64,000 bases of DNA. It comes from Micromonospora inaquosa. Its GTDB lineage: Bacteria > Actinomycetota > Actinomycetes > Mycobacteriales > Micromonosporaceae. Every line of letters starts with the position of its first letter. Positions within the stretch are counted from its first letter, which is position 1. Shown here in pieces: positions 8,203-18,632 of this stretch. Made by a program: the position numbers and the translations under genes. The notes beneath the pieces are model-generated. The model made no database searches. It was not told the origin of the DNA and saw only the letters and a list, made by a program, of their open reading frames with translations. The stretch is taken from positions 30,667 through 94,666 of the forward strand of contig NZ_QGSZ01000233.1 of the NCBI RefSeq assembly GCF_003857055.1. The letters run 5' to 3'.

Positions 8203-8366
8203 CGTCCGCTGTACCAGGCCCTCTACCACCACAACGCCGACGTCGTGGTGTGGGGGGCGCACAACCACGTCTACGAGCGGTTCGCCCGGGTGAACCCGGC
8301 CGGTGGCGCCGACTCCAGCCGGGGCTGCGCAGCTTCGTCGCCGGGATGGGCGGCGCGGGCCACTGA
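8203..8366 (+). pseudogene. Remnant of a secreted metallophosphatase
   Basis: Reading from 8203, the frame gives RPLYQALYHHNADVVVW, then GAHNHVYERFARVNPAGGAD, which is the C-terminal metal-binding segment of calcineurin-like phosphatases (the GHxH region and YERF). At about 8322-8328 the homology jumps one base into another frame, which continues LRSFVAGMGGAGH and stops at 8366, the usual end of this family. All upstream domains are missing. It is therefore a 3' fragment that also carries a frameshift, not a working gene. The expected GHDH is GAHNH here. Intact relatives are large secreted phosphatases or phosphodiesterases. Confidence 0.65.
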
Positions 8367-8376
8367 CCCACCCCGT

Positions 8377-8445
8377 CGATCTTGCACTTTCTGTCCCGAC
8401 TTCTGCCGCGTAAGCCGCATAACGTCGACACAAAGTGCGAGATCG
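8377..8445. repeat. Imperfect palindrome, dispersed-repeat candidate
   Basis: The arms CGATCTTGCACTTTCTGTC (8377-8395) and GACACAAAGTGCGAGATCG (8427-8445) are inverted copies with two mismatches, separated by about 31 bases. The element sits in a gene remnant region. Similar GATC-GCACTTT palindromes are, as I recall, scattered in Micromonospora intergenic regions. Confidence 0.55.
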
Positions 8446-8466
8446 CGGAGTCGGTTATCCACGCGA

Positions 8467-8499
8467 GTGGCCCCTGACCGCGGAGCGGTCAGGGGCCAC
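8467..8499. terminator. Terminator of the ChvE-type ABC operon
   Basis: A perfect 15-bp stem (8467-8481 with 8485-8499) around a 3-base loop, just beyond the stop codon of the permease gene read on the minus strand. Confidence 0.85.
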
Positions 8500-8517
8500 C
8501 TACGTGCTTGTCCGGCG

Positions 8518-9764
8518 TCAGCGGGCCGTGCCGGCGCGACGCTTGTTGTAGACGTCGAAGGCGACCGCGACGAGCAGGACGAGACCCTTCACCACCGACT
8601 GGGTCGACTGGTCAATGCCCATCAGCTGCATACCGTTGCTCATCACCGCCATGATCAGACCACCGACCATCGCGCCGACCACGGTGCCCACGCCACCGGT
8701 GACCGCCGCGCCGCCGATGAAGGCCGCAGCGATCGCGTCCAGCTCGAACATGTTGCCAGCGGCGGGCTGGGCGCCGTTGGACCGCGACGAGTAGATGACG
8801 CCGGCCACCGCCGCCAGGAAGCCCATGTTGACGAACATCCAGAAGTTGACGGTGCGGACCTTCACCCCGGACAGCGCCGCCGCCGACAGGTTGCCGCCGA
8901 TCGCGTAGACCTGGCGACCGAAGACGGTCCGCCGGGTGAGCAGGCCGTACACCAGCACCAGGACCGCCAGGATGATCAGCACGATCGGCAGCCCTCGGGC
9001 GTGCGCCAACTGCCACGCGAAGTACATGAGGACCGCGCCGACCAGCACGACCCGGGCGACGAACAGCGGGAACGACTCGACCGGCTGCTGGTAGCGGATA
9101 CGCGCCACGCGGGTGCGGAAGCCGCTCACCGCGTAGCCGGCCACGGCGATGGCACCGATCAGCAACGTGAAGGCGTCGAAGCCCTCCCCGCCGAGCAGGC
9201 CGTTGAGGAAGCCCGCCGCGACCTGCTGGTACTCGGAGGGGAACGGCGACAGCGAGATGTTGTCGAGCACCCGCAGGGTGAGACCCCGGAACAGCAGCAT
9301 GCCGGCCAGGGTCACGATGAAGGCCGGAATGCCCGCGTACGCCACCCAGAACCCGTGCCAGGCGCCGACCGCGACACCGACGACCAGCGCGGCCACGACG
9401 CCGATCCACCAGGGGTGACCCTGCTGGATCACCAGGACGGCGGAGACCGCTCCGGTGAGCGCGACGACCGATCCGACCGACAGGTCGATGTGCCCGCCGA
9501 TGATCAGGATGACCATTCCGATCGCGAGGACCAGGATGTACGAGTACTGGAGAACGATGTTGGTGATGTTGCCGGGGCTCAGCAACACCCCGTCGGTCAG
9601 GACCGCGAAGAGGGCGACGATGACGACCAGGGCGACGTAGATCCCGCTCTGCCGCAGGTTGTTCAACACCAGCGCCCGCAGGTCGTTCGTCCCGCCGTGC
9701 AGGGCGGCGGTGGGCGTGCTGTCCGGGGGCGTGGGGCGCTCCGTCGAAGGGGTCTTGATGCTGG

Positions 9765-9768
<4 letters not shown>
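8518..9768 (-). CDS. mmsB: Sugar ABC transporter permease (MmsB/GguB type)
   Basis: A 416-residue integral membrane protein, the permease of a multiple-monosaccharide importer. Hydrophobic segments cover most of its length, and the family signature [18 protein letters not shown] follows the third segment; a cytoplasmic loop carries [16 protein letters not shown]. The ATG at 9766-9768 overlaps the stop of the ATPase gene by four bases (ATGA), showing translational coupling. The longer open frame to 9882 lies inside the ATPase gene and is not used. It is the last gene of the chvE-mmsA-mmsB unit, with a terminator right after it. With one permease gene, the channel is probably a homodimer. The type imports L-arabinose, D-galactose, D-xylose or D-glucose in other bacteria. 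Confidence 0.88.
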
Positions 9769-11309
<1,541 letters not shown>

Positions 11310-11385
11310 TGTCCTCCGTCAGGTCTGGACGCGGTACACGCCCAGGCGTCGGGCCCGGCGGTGACCGCCGGGCCCGACGAGTGGC

Positions 11386-12528
11386 TTACTTCTTGGCCTG
11401 ACCGGCGGCGACCTCTTCCGCCGTCCAGTAGCCGGAGTCGATCAGCGTCGCCTTGATGTCGTCCTTGTAGACGGTCGCGATCGGCAGCAGGTACGACGGG
11501 ACGACCTTGACGCCGTTGTTGTACGTCTCGGTGTCGTTGGCCTGCGGCTGCTTCTTCTGCAGGAACGCCTCGGCCGCGTTCACGGCCTGCTCGGCCAGCA
11601 GTCGGGTGTCCTTGAAGACGGTGGAGTTCTGCACGCCGTCGTTGATCAGCTTGATCGAGGCGATCTCCGCGTCCTGGCCGGTCACCACCGGGAGCTTCTT
11701 GGCGCCCTTGCCGTAGCCGGCGTTCTGCAGGGCGGTGATGATGCCGCGGGAGATGCCGTCGTACGGCGACAGCACCCCGTCGACCTTCGAGCCGTCGTTG
11801 TAGGCCGAGGTGAGCAGGTTCTCCATCCGCTTCTGCGCGGTCTCCTGCTGCCACCGCAGGGTGGCGACCTGCTCGGGGGTGGTCTGCTTGGACTTGACGA
11901 TCAGCGTGCCGTCTTCGACGAACGGCTTCAGGGTGTCCATCGCGCCGTTGAAGAAGTACTGGGTGTTGTTGTCATCCAGCGACCCGGCGAAGAGCTCGAC
12001 GTTCAGCGGCCCCTTGGCCGTGCCCTTCGAGCCGTCCTTGTTCAGCAGGCCGAGCCCGACGAGCAGCGCGGTGCCCTGGGCGACGCCGACCTTGTAGTTG
12101 TCGAAGCTGACGTAGAAATCGACGTCCTTGCTGCCGCGGATCAGCCGGTCGTAGGAGATGACCGGGATCTTCGCGGCTGCGGCGGCCTGCAGCTGGCTGT
12201 TGAGCGCCGTGCCGTCGATCGCCGCGATGACCAGAACATCAGCGCCCTGGGTGATCATCTGGTCGACCTGCTGCGACTGCGTGGGGATGTCGTCACCGGC
12301 GTACTGGAGGTCGACCTTGTAACCCTTGGCCTCCAGCTTCGACTTGACCGCGTTGCCGTCGGCGATCCACCGCTCCGAGGTCTGGGTCGGCATCGACACG
12401 CCGATGGTCAAATCGCTGGGCTTGTCGCTGCTGGTGTCGCCACCGCTGCCCGCACCCCCGCCGCTGCACGCCGCCAAACTCAGCGCCAGTGCCGCGCCGC
12501 CGAGAGCAACCAGGAATTTCCTGCCCAC
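11386..12528 (-). CDS. chvE: Multiple-monosaccharide binding lipoprotein (ChvE type)
   Basis: A 380-residue solute-binding lipoprotein. The signal peptide ends in the lipobox LSLAAC near residue 21, followed by a Gly/Ser linker. The mature part is a periplasmic-binding type I fold: LTIGVSMPTQTSERWI, DDIPTQSQQVDQMI, ADVLVIAAIDGTAL and VISYDRLIRG are typical of ChvE/MmsE/XylF proteins, which bind arabinose, galactose, glucose or xylose. The VTGQDAEIASIKLI segment near residue 290 is also typical. It is the first gene of the operon and is preceded, 62 bases upstream of its start, by a palindrome of the island-wide operator type (12590-12603), so its expression is probably induced by a plant-derived sugar. 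Confidence 0.88.
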   Translation of the reverse strand: MGRKFLVALGGAALALSLAACSGGGAGSGGDTSSDKPSDLTIGVSMPTQTSERWIADGNAVKSKLEAKGYKVDLQYAGDDIPTQSQQVDQMITQGADVLVIAAIDGTALNSQLQAAAAAKIPVISYDRLIRGSKDVDFYVSFDNYKVGVAQGTALLVGLGLLNKDGSKGTAKGPLNVELFAGSLDDNNTQYFFNGAMDTLKPFVEDGTLIVKSKQTTPEQVATLRWQQETAQKRMENLLTSAYNDGSKVDGVLSPYDGISRGIITALQNAGYGKGAKKLPVVTGQDAEIASIKLINDGVQNSTVFKDTRLLAEQAVNAAEAFLQKKQPQANDTETYNNGVKVVPSYLLPIATVYKDDIKATLIDSGYWTAEEVAAGQAKK

Positions 12529-12589
12529 GGGCTTCTCCTCTCTGGACTCCCCCGCCGACTGCCGGGGCCAACTGTCATCTTTCGGGTAG

Positions 12590-12603
12590 TGTTAGCGCTC
12601 ACA
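12590..12603. promoter_or_regulatory. LacI-type operator before the chvE operon
   Basis: TGTTAGCGCTCACA is a near-perfect 14-bp palindrome with the central CG typical of LacI-family operators. It matches sites at 14571, 18380, 18495, 27478 and 27882 and lies in the promoter region of the binding-protein gene. Confidence 0.75.
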
Positions 12604-12746
12604 AACATTGCGTCAACACCTGATCCGAAATACCGGTGTCACGGTCTCGTAACGGAGCATCCGGGCGAGCGTAGCCATCCGGCCGAGCGACCGGAAGAGC
12701 AGGACGCGACAACTCAGCGTGGTCGGCACAGCACCCGACAGCACGA

Positions 12747-12778
12747 TGCCCGCGGACGACGACTGTCGTCCGCGGGCA
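12747..12778. terminator. Terminator of the GH27 gene
   Basis: A perfect 14-bp stem (12747-12760 with 12765-12778) with a four-base loop, downstream of the minus-strand stop at 12840. Apart from this hairpin and the operator at 12590, the region 12529-12839 shows nothing. Confidence 0.85.
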
Positions 12779-12839
12779 CCAGCACTACTGCCGGATCAGG
12801 TGGGTCGCCGGCACCTCGGGGGTCGGCGGACCCGATCGG

Positions 12840-14495
12840 CTACCGCTGCGACCACCGCTGGTTCGCCGCACCGGTGCAGGTCCAGAGGATCACCGTGGTG
12901 CCGTTGGCCGTGCCGTTGTTGTTGACGTCCAGGCAGAGCCCCGACTGCGCGCCGCTGATCGTGCCGTTGGCGTTGACCGTCCATTGCTGGTTGGCCCCGC
13001 CGTTGCAGTCCCAGATCTGCACCTTGACGCCGGCCGTGGCGTTGAGGGGCGCGTCCAGACACTTGCCGAGGGCCTGCAGGGTCTGACCGCTGCGGGTCCA
13101 GCGCTGGTTGGCGGCGCCGTTGCAGTCCCAGATGACCGGCTGCGTGCCGTTTGCCGTGTTGCTGTTCGGCACGTCGAGGCAGCGACCGGAGGCGGCGCTG
13201 GCGTACGCGCTCGACGTGGTCGGCGGCGGCGTCGTCGGAGGAGTCGTTCCGCCACCGCTGACCCGGTACACCACCGTGCCGTGCGCCGGGACGCTGGCGC
13301 TGATGGTCCCGCTGCTGGAGCTGGTGCCACCGGTCCACGCGTCCACCAGAGTGAACGACGAGCCGGACTTGCCGATGGCCGCGGCCGTGGTCGAGATCGT
13401 CGTCGTCGAGCCGCCCTGGTTGAAAAGGGCGACGGCGACGTCACCGTTGGCGAGCCGCTTGGCCAGCACCCGACGCGTGCCGTCGAACGACACCTGCGTC
13501 CCCTGCAACCCGAGCGAGTCCTGGTTGATCGCGATCAGGTTGGCGTTCTTCAGGATGGTCTGCGTCGCGGAGTTCATGTTCCGCACGTCGTTGCCGGCGA
13601 TCAGCGGAGACGCCATGATCGCCCACATCGCGAAGTGGCTGCGCATCTCCGTGTCGTTCATGCCGCCGCGGCCGACCTCCATCATGTCCGGGTCGTTGAA
13701 CCCACCCGGCCTCGCGTACGACGCCAGCGGAACGGTCACGTTGATGATGTTCTGGATGCCCATCGGGTAGCCGTTGCTCTGGCCGGTGTCCCACGCGTTG
13801 GTGATGTCCTCGGTGGTTCGCCACATGTTGGCCACGTCGCCCCAGTTGCGCTGCGGGCCGGTCTTGGCGTGGATGCTGTTGGAGTTGATGCTGTAGACGA
13901 TCGGCCGGCCGGTGGCGGCCAGCGCGTCACGCATCTTGGCGAAGGTGGTCACCTGGTCGTTGATGCTGCCCTCCGGCGAGCACCAGTCGTACTTGAGGAA
14001 GTCGACACCCCAGGCGGCGAACTGGCGGGCGTCCTGCACCTCGTGACCCCGGCTGCCGGTCGCACCGGGGTAGGCGCCGAAGTACTGCGCGCACGTCTTG
14101 TCGACCGGCACCTGGTAGAGGCCGAACTTCAGGCCCCGGGCGTGCAGGTAGTCGCCGAGCGCCTTCATTCCGCTGGGGAACCGGCCGGGGTCGCCCTGGA
14201 TGTTGCCGGAGCTGTCCCGGTTGGGGTTGAACCAGCAGTCGTCGACCACCACGTACTCGTAGCCCAGGTCCCGCATACCGCTGCTGACGATCGCATCCGC
14301 CGTCTGCCGGATCAGCGCCTCGTTGATGTTGCAGCCGAACGAGTTCCACGAATTCCACCCCATGGGGGGAGTCCGCGCCACGCCGTTGTCGAGTGCCTGC
14401 GCCGTCGGGGCGCGAAGGCCGACCAGAGCGCCGGCGAGCAGTATTCCGGCCGCCAGTACGCTCCCCCAGCGACGACCTCGGGTAGTGCGGTTCAT
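12840..14495 (-). CDS. Secreted GH27 glycosidase (alpha-galactosidase type) with ricin-B/CBM13 module
   Basis: A 551-residue exported glycosidase. The signal peptide covers about residues 1-35. The GH27 barrel starts LARTPPMGWNSWN-like (residues 41-52) and has VVVDDCWFNP near 82-91, the nucleophile Asp170 in FLKYDWCSPEG, and the acid/base Asp in GGFNDPDMMEVG. A beta-sandwich follows, then a Pro/Thr linker and a ricin-type trefoil (CBM13) with three CLD...QxW repeats. GH27 enzymes remove alpha-galactose; some Streptomyces relatives are beta-L-arabinopyranosidases. The Asp-Asp pair before Cys87 is the alpha-galactosidase pattern, but the arabinose context leaves the second option open. An operator of the island type lies 76 bases upstream. 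Confidence 0.88.
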   Translation of the reverse strand: MNRTTRGRRWGSVLAAGILLAGALVGLRAPTAQALDNGVARTPPMGWNSWNSFGCNINEALIRQTADAIVSSGMRDLGYEYVVVDDCWFNPNRDSSGNIQGDPGRFPSGMKALGDYLHARGLKFGLYQVPVDKTCAQYFGAYPGATGSRGHEVQDARQFAAWGVDFLKYDWCSPEGSINDQVTTFAKMRDALAATGRPIVYSINSNSIHAKTGPQRNWGDVANMWRTTEDITNAWDTGQSNGYPMGIQNIINVTVPLASYARPGGFNDPDMMEVGRGGMNDTEMRSHFAMWAIMASPLIAGNDVRNMNSATQTILKNANLIAINQDSLGLQGTQVSFDGTRRVLAKRLANGDVAVALFNQGGSTTTISTTAAAIGKSGSSFTLVDAWTGGTSSSSGTISASVPAHGTVVYRVSGGGTTPPTTPPPTTSSAYASAASGRCLDVPNSNTANGTQPVIWDCNGAANQRWTRSGQTLQALGKCLDAPLNATAGVKVQIWDCNGGANQQWTVNANGTISGAQSGLCLDVNNNGTANGTTVILWTCTGAANQRWSQR

Positions 14496-14570
14496 CGAGC
14501 CTCCTTGTCGGTGGCGCCCGCCCGTGACTACGATCGCCGGTTGGTGCGCCGATAGTCGTACGCCAATTTT

Positions 14571-14584
14571 TGTTAGCGTTAACA
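14571..14584. promoter_or_regulatory. LacI-type operator before the GH27 gene
   Basis: TGTTAGCGTTAACA, a palindrome of the island family, lies upstream of the GH27 start. Only one pair out of seven is mismatched. Confidence 0.75.
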
Positions 14585-14722
14585 GAGACGCTCATCATGT
14601 TACGGCGACATTTCACGAGGTTCAATACCTTCACGGCGTCGTATCGCCCGAGGTCGATTGACTACACACGGCAACCCATAGAGTCACGTCATACCGGCGG
14701 CAAAGGCCGGGAATTGGCGCAC

Positions 14723-14755
14723 GCGGGCGCGAGCCCGCCACCCCGCTCAGCGGGG
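14723..14755. terminator. Tandem hairpins after the LacI-family gene
   Basis: Two short GC-rich hairpins, 14723-14738 (GCGA loop) and 14741-14755 (CCCCGC / GCGGGG), lie downstream of the minus-strand stop at 14788 and probably end the regulator transcript. Confidence 0.5.
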
Positions 14756-14787
14756 AGCGGCGGGACTGACGCTGGGTGCTCCGGCCG

Positions 14788-15795
14788 TCAGCGACGCGGT
14801 GGAGCGACACTCTGGCGGGCCACCAGAGCCGGGGCGACGGTCTGCCGCAGCGCCCCACCGGTGCCCGACTCGATCTGGGACAGCAGCATCTGCAGGCTCG
14901 CCCGCGCCACCGCGTCGAAGTCCGGTCGGACGGTGGTCAGCGGCGGAATGAAGTACGCCGCCTCCGGCACGTCGTCGAAGCCGACCACACTGATCTCGTC
15001 CGGCACCCGCCGGCCGAACTCGTGCAGCGCCCGCAGCACGCCCAGCGCCAGATGGTCGTTGGCGGTGAAGACGGCGGTGACCTCCGGCATCCGCGCCAAC
15101 ATCTGCCCGCACCGGTAACCCGACGCCGCGGACCAGTCCCCCGGCATCGGCGGCGGCGGATCCAGCCCGGCGGCCAGCAACGCCTGCCGCCAGCCGTCGA
15201 TCCGGCCGACGCTGTCGAACCAGTCGGTCGGCCCGGAGACGTGCCAGACGGTGCGGTGCCCCGCGTCGAGGAGATGTTGCGTCGCCGCCCGGGCGCCCGC
15301 CACCTGGTCGACCGTCACCAGCGGCACCGGCCGGTTCGGGTCACCGTCGACGGTGACCAGTGGGACATCCTTGGGCAGGCGCTCCAGCGCCTCACCGGCC
15401 GACTCGACCGGGGCGATGACCACGATGCCGGCGACCCGGTGCGACAGGTGCCGCTCGACAGCCGCCGAGATGGAGCGGTGGTCGAGGTTTCGCACGCTGC
15501 CGACACTGACCGCGAAACCCTCTTCGGCGGCGGTCTGCTCCAACGCGGCCAGCAGCGACGCCGGACCGTAGAGCGTCGTATTCTGCGCGACCACACCGAT
15601 GACCTGCGATCGACCAGTCACCAGGGCGCGTGCCGCGCCATTGGGGCGGTAGCCGAGTTCGGCGATCGCCGCGCGTACCCGAAGCCGGGTCTGCTCACGG
15701 ACGTTGGGGTGCCCGTTCAGCACCCGCGACACCGTCTGATGGGAGACACCGGCGAGACGAGCAACGTCCGTCATCGCGGGACCGTGGACGGCCAT
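14788..15795 (-). CDS. LacI family transcriptional regulator
   Basis: A 335-residue repressor. The N-terminal helix-turn-helix has MTDVARLAGVSHQTVSRVLN, the hinge helix YRPNGAARALVTG, and the rest is a periplasmic-binding-type ligand domain (VIGVVAQNTTLYGPASLLAA onwards, with FTANDHLALGVLRALHE and DEISVVGFDDVPEA). It sits between the GH27 and GH43 genes inside the arabinose island. Palindromes with a central CG occur before four island transcription units, which is the type of site LacI proteins bind, so it is the best candidate for the island-wide regulator; the effector is probably arabinose or a related sugar. No operator of the same kind is seen before its own start. There is no clear ribosome-binding site upstream of 15795; an inner ATG at residue 8 (MTDVARL) is also possible. 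Confidence 0.85.
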   Translation of the reverse strand: MAVHGPAMTDVARLAGVSHQTVSRVLNGHPNVREQTRLRVRAAIAELGYRPNGAARALVTGRSQVIGVVAQNTTLYGPASLLAALEQTAAEEGFAVSVGSVRNLDHRSISAAVERHLSHRVAGIVVIAPVESAGEALERLPKDVPLVTVDGDPNRPVPLVTVDQVAGARAATQHLLDAGHRTVWHVSGPTDWFDSVGRIDGWRQALLAAGLDPPPPMPGDWSAASGYRCGQMLARMPEVTAVFTANDHLALGVLRALHEFGRRVPDEISVVGFDDVPEAAYFIPPLTTVRPDFDAVARASLQMLLSQIESGTGGALRQTVAPALVARQSVAPPRR

Positions 15796-16187
15796 TTCAC
15801 TCCCCCCGCTACATCGCCGGCCCGCAGCCCGTCGACGTCGACTGGAGCGGCCCGGCCCGATCCCCCTCGCTCAGTCACCACGCCGGTGCTGAATCCCAGG
15901 TGACCAGCGCTGGATCGCCGATAGTCTACGCCAGCAACCGCTCTGAACACGGCACGGCTCTGTCGGGACTGCGCGACGCGCCGAAGCCGTGCAACGCGGT
16001 GCCCACCGGGACTACGCAGCCAACCGGTACGACGCACGGCCCCCGACGTGGTACGCCGGCCTGCCCTCGCTCCTGGACAGAGCGTGGAGCAGGCCGGCGA
16101 GGACCTGACACGGTGGCGCGGACTCGACATGTCACCAGGCATGTGTTGCCAGCGCCACCGGTCAGACCGATGGTGGTGTGACCGGCG
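15796..16187. other. Gene-free region, possible decayed coding sequence
   Basis: About 390 bases without a convincing gene. One plus-strand frame near 16000-16090 reads HRDYAANRYDARPPTWYAGL, then PSLLDRAW, which has protein-like composition and could be a scrap of a helix-turn-helix regulator, but the evidence is too weak to name it. GATCGCCGATAGTC near 15912 echoes sequence near 14530. Confidence 0.25.
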
Positions 16188-18293
16188 TCACGGGGTGGTC
16201 AGGTCGAATCGCCGCACGGTGACCGCGCCACCGAGCGCCTGCGTTGCGTGGTTGAAGATGGCGAACCGGTAGCCCATGAAGAACTGCCAGTTGTTCGCCA
16301 GTGTCAGGGCGTTGCCGAACGAGGTGAAGTTGACCCCGTCGGTGCTGTACGAGAAACGGGCCTGCCGGCCGGATCCCGGTCTGATGTCGGCGTTGGCCCG
16401 CAACCAGATCCGGCCACCGGAGACGGCGGTGCTCGCCACCTCGCTGCCGGTGCTGGTGGTGTTCCAACTGCCGTCCATCGTCAGGCCGTTCTGCATGACC
16501 AGCCTGGTGGAGCCGTTGTCCCGGCGGACGCCGATCCAGGCCGACGAGTTGCGCAACACCGCCAGGCCGGTGCGATCACCGTCGCGCATGGTGGAGTAGT
16601 CCAACTCGATGGTCGCTGTCGAGGTGGGGCCCTGGATCCGGTGGGTCAGCGTGTTGCGCGCCTTGTACAGGTCACCGGTGACGGTGGCGGTCTGGAGGTT
16701 CAGGCCGTTGTTGACCGACCACTTGCTGTTGTCCGGGTTGTGGTTCCACTCCCACTGCGGGCCCAGCGTGGTGCCGGCGAAGGTGTCGGTGCCGGTGAGC
16801 GGCTTGACCGCCCGGGGCGGCGCCGGCAGGTTCGGCTTCGGGTACGTGCTGCCCCACGCGCCGTTGACCGTCTGCAACACCGGCCAACCGTCGCCGGTCC
16901 AGGTGATCGGGGCCAGGGCCGGCATCCGACCACCGGGGTACGCGTCGACGAAGGACATGTAGTACCAGTCGCCGTTCTGGGTCTGCACCAGACCGCCCTG
17001 GTGCGGCACACCGCCGCCGGAGATCGGACCGGGCAGGTTGAGCAGCACCTGCCGCTGCTCGTACGGGCCGAACGGACCGTTCGTGGACTTCAGCACGTAC
17101 TGGCCGTTGGCCGGGCGGGTGAGCCAGATGTAGTAGGCGCCGTTGCGCTTGTAGAAGCGGGCGCCCTCCAGCGTCCCGATGCTCGACGGCGTCTGGTACA
17201 CCTGCTGGGCGCGCACCTGCGACTTCCCGTCGGCGGACAGCTGGGCCACGCTGATGGTGCTGTTGCCGTACGCCACGTACATGGTGTCGTTGTCGTCGAT
17301 CAGCATCCCCGCGTCGTAGTAGCAGTTGGGGATGGTGGTGTGCTTGCTCCAGGTGCCGTCGACGGCGGACGCGGTGTAGATGTGGGTCTGCGCGAAGTCG
17401 ATGCACCCGGCCCAGTAGTACGTCCGGTTGCTCGGCCGGTAGTTCAGCGTCGACGCCCAGATCCCGTCGACGTACGCGTTGCCACCGCTCATGTCGTACT
17501 TCGAGCCGAAGTCGAGCCGGGGCACGGCGTGACCGGCGTACTCCCAGTTCACCAGGTCGTAGGAGCGCAGCACCGGCGCGCCCGGCGAGTAGTGCATGGT
17601 GGACGACGTGAGGTAGTACGCGTTGTCGACCCGGATGATGTCGACGTCGGCGAAGTCCTGCCAGATCGCCGGGTTCGAGAAGGTGCCGTTCGACGGGGGC
17701 GGCGTGGTGGGGTTGCCACCGCCGTCGACGCGGACGAACTGCCACTGCTGGTTCGCGCCGTTCCAGTCGTCGTACTGCACGATGTTTCCGCCGTCGGCGG
17801 TCGAGGCGCCCTGCACCTCCATCACCTTGTTGCTGTTCCGGTTGATCAACCGGACGTAGCCGCCGTCCGAGTCGGCCAACCGGAACTGCTGGTTGCTGCT
17901 GTTGTTGTCAGTCCACTGCACGATGCTGCCGCCGTTGGCGGTCGAGAAGCCCGAGACGTCCAGCACCTTGTTGGACAACCGCGACTTCACCCGGTAGTAG
18001 CCACCACCGGAATCGACGAACTGCCACTGCTGCTGGTTACCGTTGTTACGGGTCCACTGCGTGATCCGCGCGCCGTCGTTGGTCGCCAGGTTGTAGACGT
18101 CCAGAGCCTTGCCGCTGTTGCGGTTCACCAACACGTACCAGGCACTGGTGTCGACCGTCGCCGCTGACGCGGGCGCCGAGGCGACGGCTGCGGCCGCGCC
18201 ACCGACCACCAGTGTCATCGCGGCGACAGCAAGTCTCGACAGCCACCCGCGCCGACGTGGCGCACCCCGGGGAACCCGACCGATGGAAAACAT
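16188..18293 (-). CDS. Secreted GH43 glycosidase with N-terminal ricin-B/CBM13 module
   Basis: A 701-residue exported enzyme. After a signal peptide (about 1-45, ending ASAPASAA) comes a ricin-type beta-trefoil (residues 48-190) with three repeats of the NSGKALDV / NQQWQF kind, a Pro linker, a GH43 five-bladed propeller (about 205-510) and a C-terminal concanavalin-like domain (about 525-700). GH43 catalytic carboxylates appear as Asp216 in FADVDIIRV, the Asp of CYYDAGMLIDD, and the Glu of IGTLEGARFY. The family includes arabinofuranosidases, arabinanases and xylosidases; the arabinose operon next door favours arabinose release. GAGGAGG immediately before the ATG at 18293 decides the start. 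Two operators lie upstream. Confidence 0.87.
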   Translation of the reverse strand: MFSIGRVPRGAPRRRGWLSRLAVAAMTLVVGGAAAAVASAPASAATVDTSAWYVLVNRNSGKALDVYNLATNDGARITQWTRNNGNQQQWQFVDSGGGYYRVKSRLSNKVLDVSGFSTANGGSIVQWTDNNSSNQQFRLADSDGGYVRLINRNSNKVMEVQGASTADGGNIVQYDDWNGANQQWQFVRVDGGGNPTTPPPSNGTFSNPAIWQDFADVDIIRVDNAYYLTSSTMHYSPGAPVLRSYDLVNWEYAGHAVPRLDFGSKYDMSGGNAYVDGIWASTLNYRPSNRTYYWAGCIDFAQTHIYTASAVDGTWSKHTTIPNCYYDAGMLIDDNDTMYVAYGNSTISVAQLSADGKSQVRAQQVYQTPSSIGTLEGARFYKRNGAYYIWLTRPANGQYVLKSTNGPFGPYEQRQVLLNLPGPISGGGVPHQGGLVQTQNGDWYYMSFVDAYPGGRMPALAPITWTGDGWPVLQTVNGAWGSTYPKPNLPAPPRAVKPLTGTDTFAGTTLGPQWEWNHNPDNSKWSVNNGLNLQTATVTGDLYKARNTLTHRIQGPTSTATIELDYSTMRDGDRTGLAVLRNSSAWIGVRRDNGSTRLVMQNGLTMDGSWNTTSTGSEVASTAVSGGRIWLRANADIRPGSGRQARFSYSTDGVNFTSFGNALTLANNWQFFMGYRFAIFNHATQALGGAVTVRRFDLTTP

Positions 18294-18379
18294 GATCCTC
18301 CTCTGCTGACGCGAACCGAGCGATCTGGGTCGGCGTCCGCGGCACCGGGCGGGGCACCGAGCTGACCGACGTCCGGCCA

Positions 18380-18393
18380 TGTGATCGCTAACA
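18380..18393. promoter_or_regulatory. LacI-type operator, proximal, before GH43
   Basis: TGTGATCGCTAACA matches the island operator consensus and lies 87 bases upstream of the GH43 start. Confidence 0.6.
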
Positions 18394-18494
18394 CCGCCAG
18401 CCCGACAGTCGCGGCGATGAGCTGCCGCAACCGGGAGAGGTGGAACGCGCGCGTGGCCGGACAGTCAAAGACATCGACCATCTTGGCTATAGAC

Positions 18495-18508
18495 TGTGAG
18501 CGATAACA
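18495..18508. promoter_or_regulatory. LacI-type operator, distal, before GH43
   Basis: TGTGAGCGATAACA matches the island consensus on the opposite orientation. It is 115 bases from the proximal site (18380), so DNA looping between the two is conceivable. Confidence 0.65.
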
Positions 18509-18564
18509 TGCTGTTAGTCAAGCCGTAACACGGCCGCCTCGCGTCACGCCAGGACCACGCGCGA

Positions 18565-18607
18565 ACGGGTGGTCCACCCAGCCCGCAGGCAGGGATGGAC
18601 CACCCGT
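18565..18607. terminator. Terminator of the arabinose operon
   Basis: A perfect 12-bp stem (18565-18576 with 18596-18607) around a 19-base loop, just downstream of the araA stop on the minus strand. Confidence 0.75.
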
Positions 18608-18632
18608 GTCGAGAGCGATCAGGCCGCGCGAA

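Noticed and set aside
15990..16100. Protein-like reading HRDYAANRYDARPPTWYAGL, a possible regulator remnant
   Set aside because: Too short and without a second matching block; composition alone is not enough.
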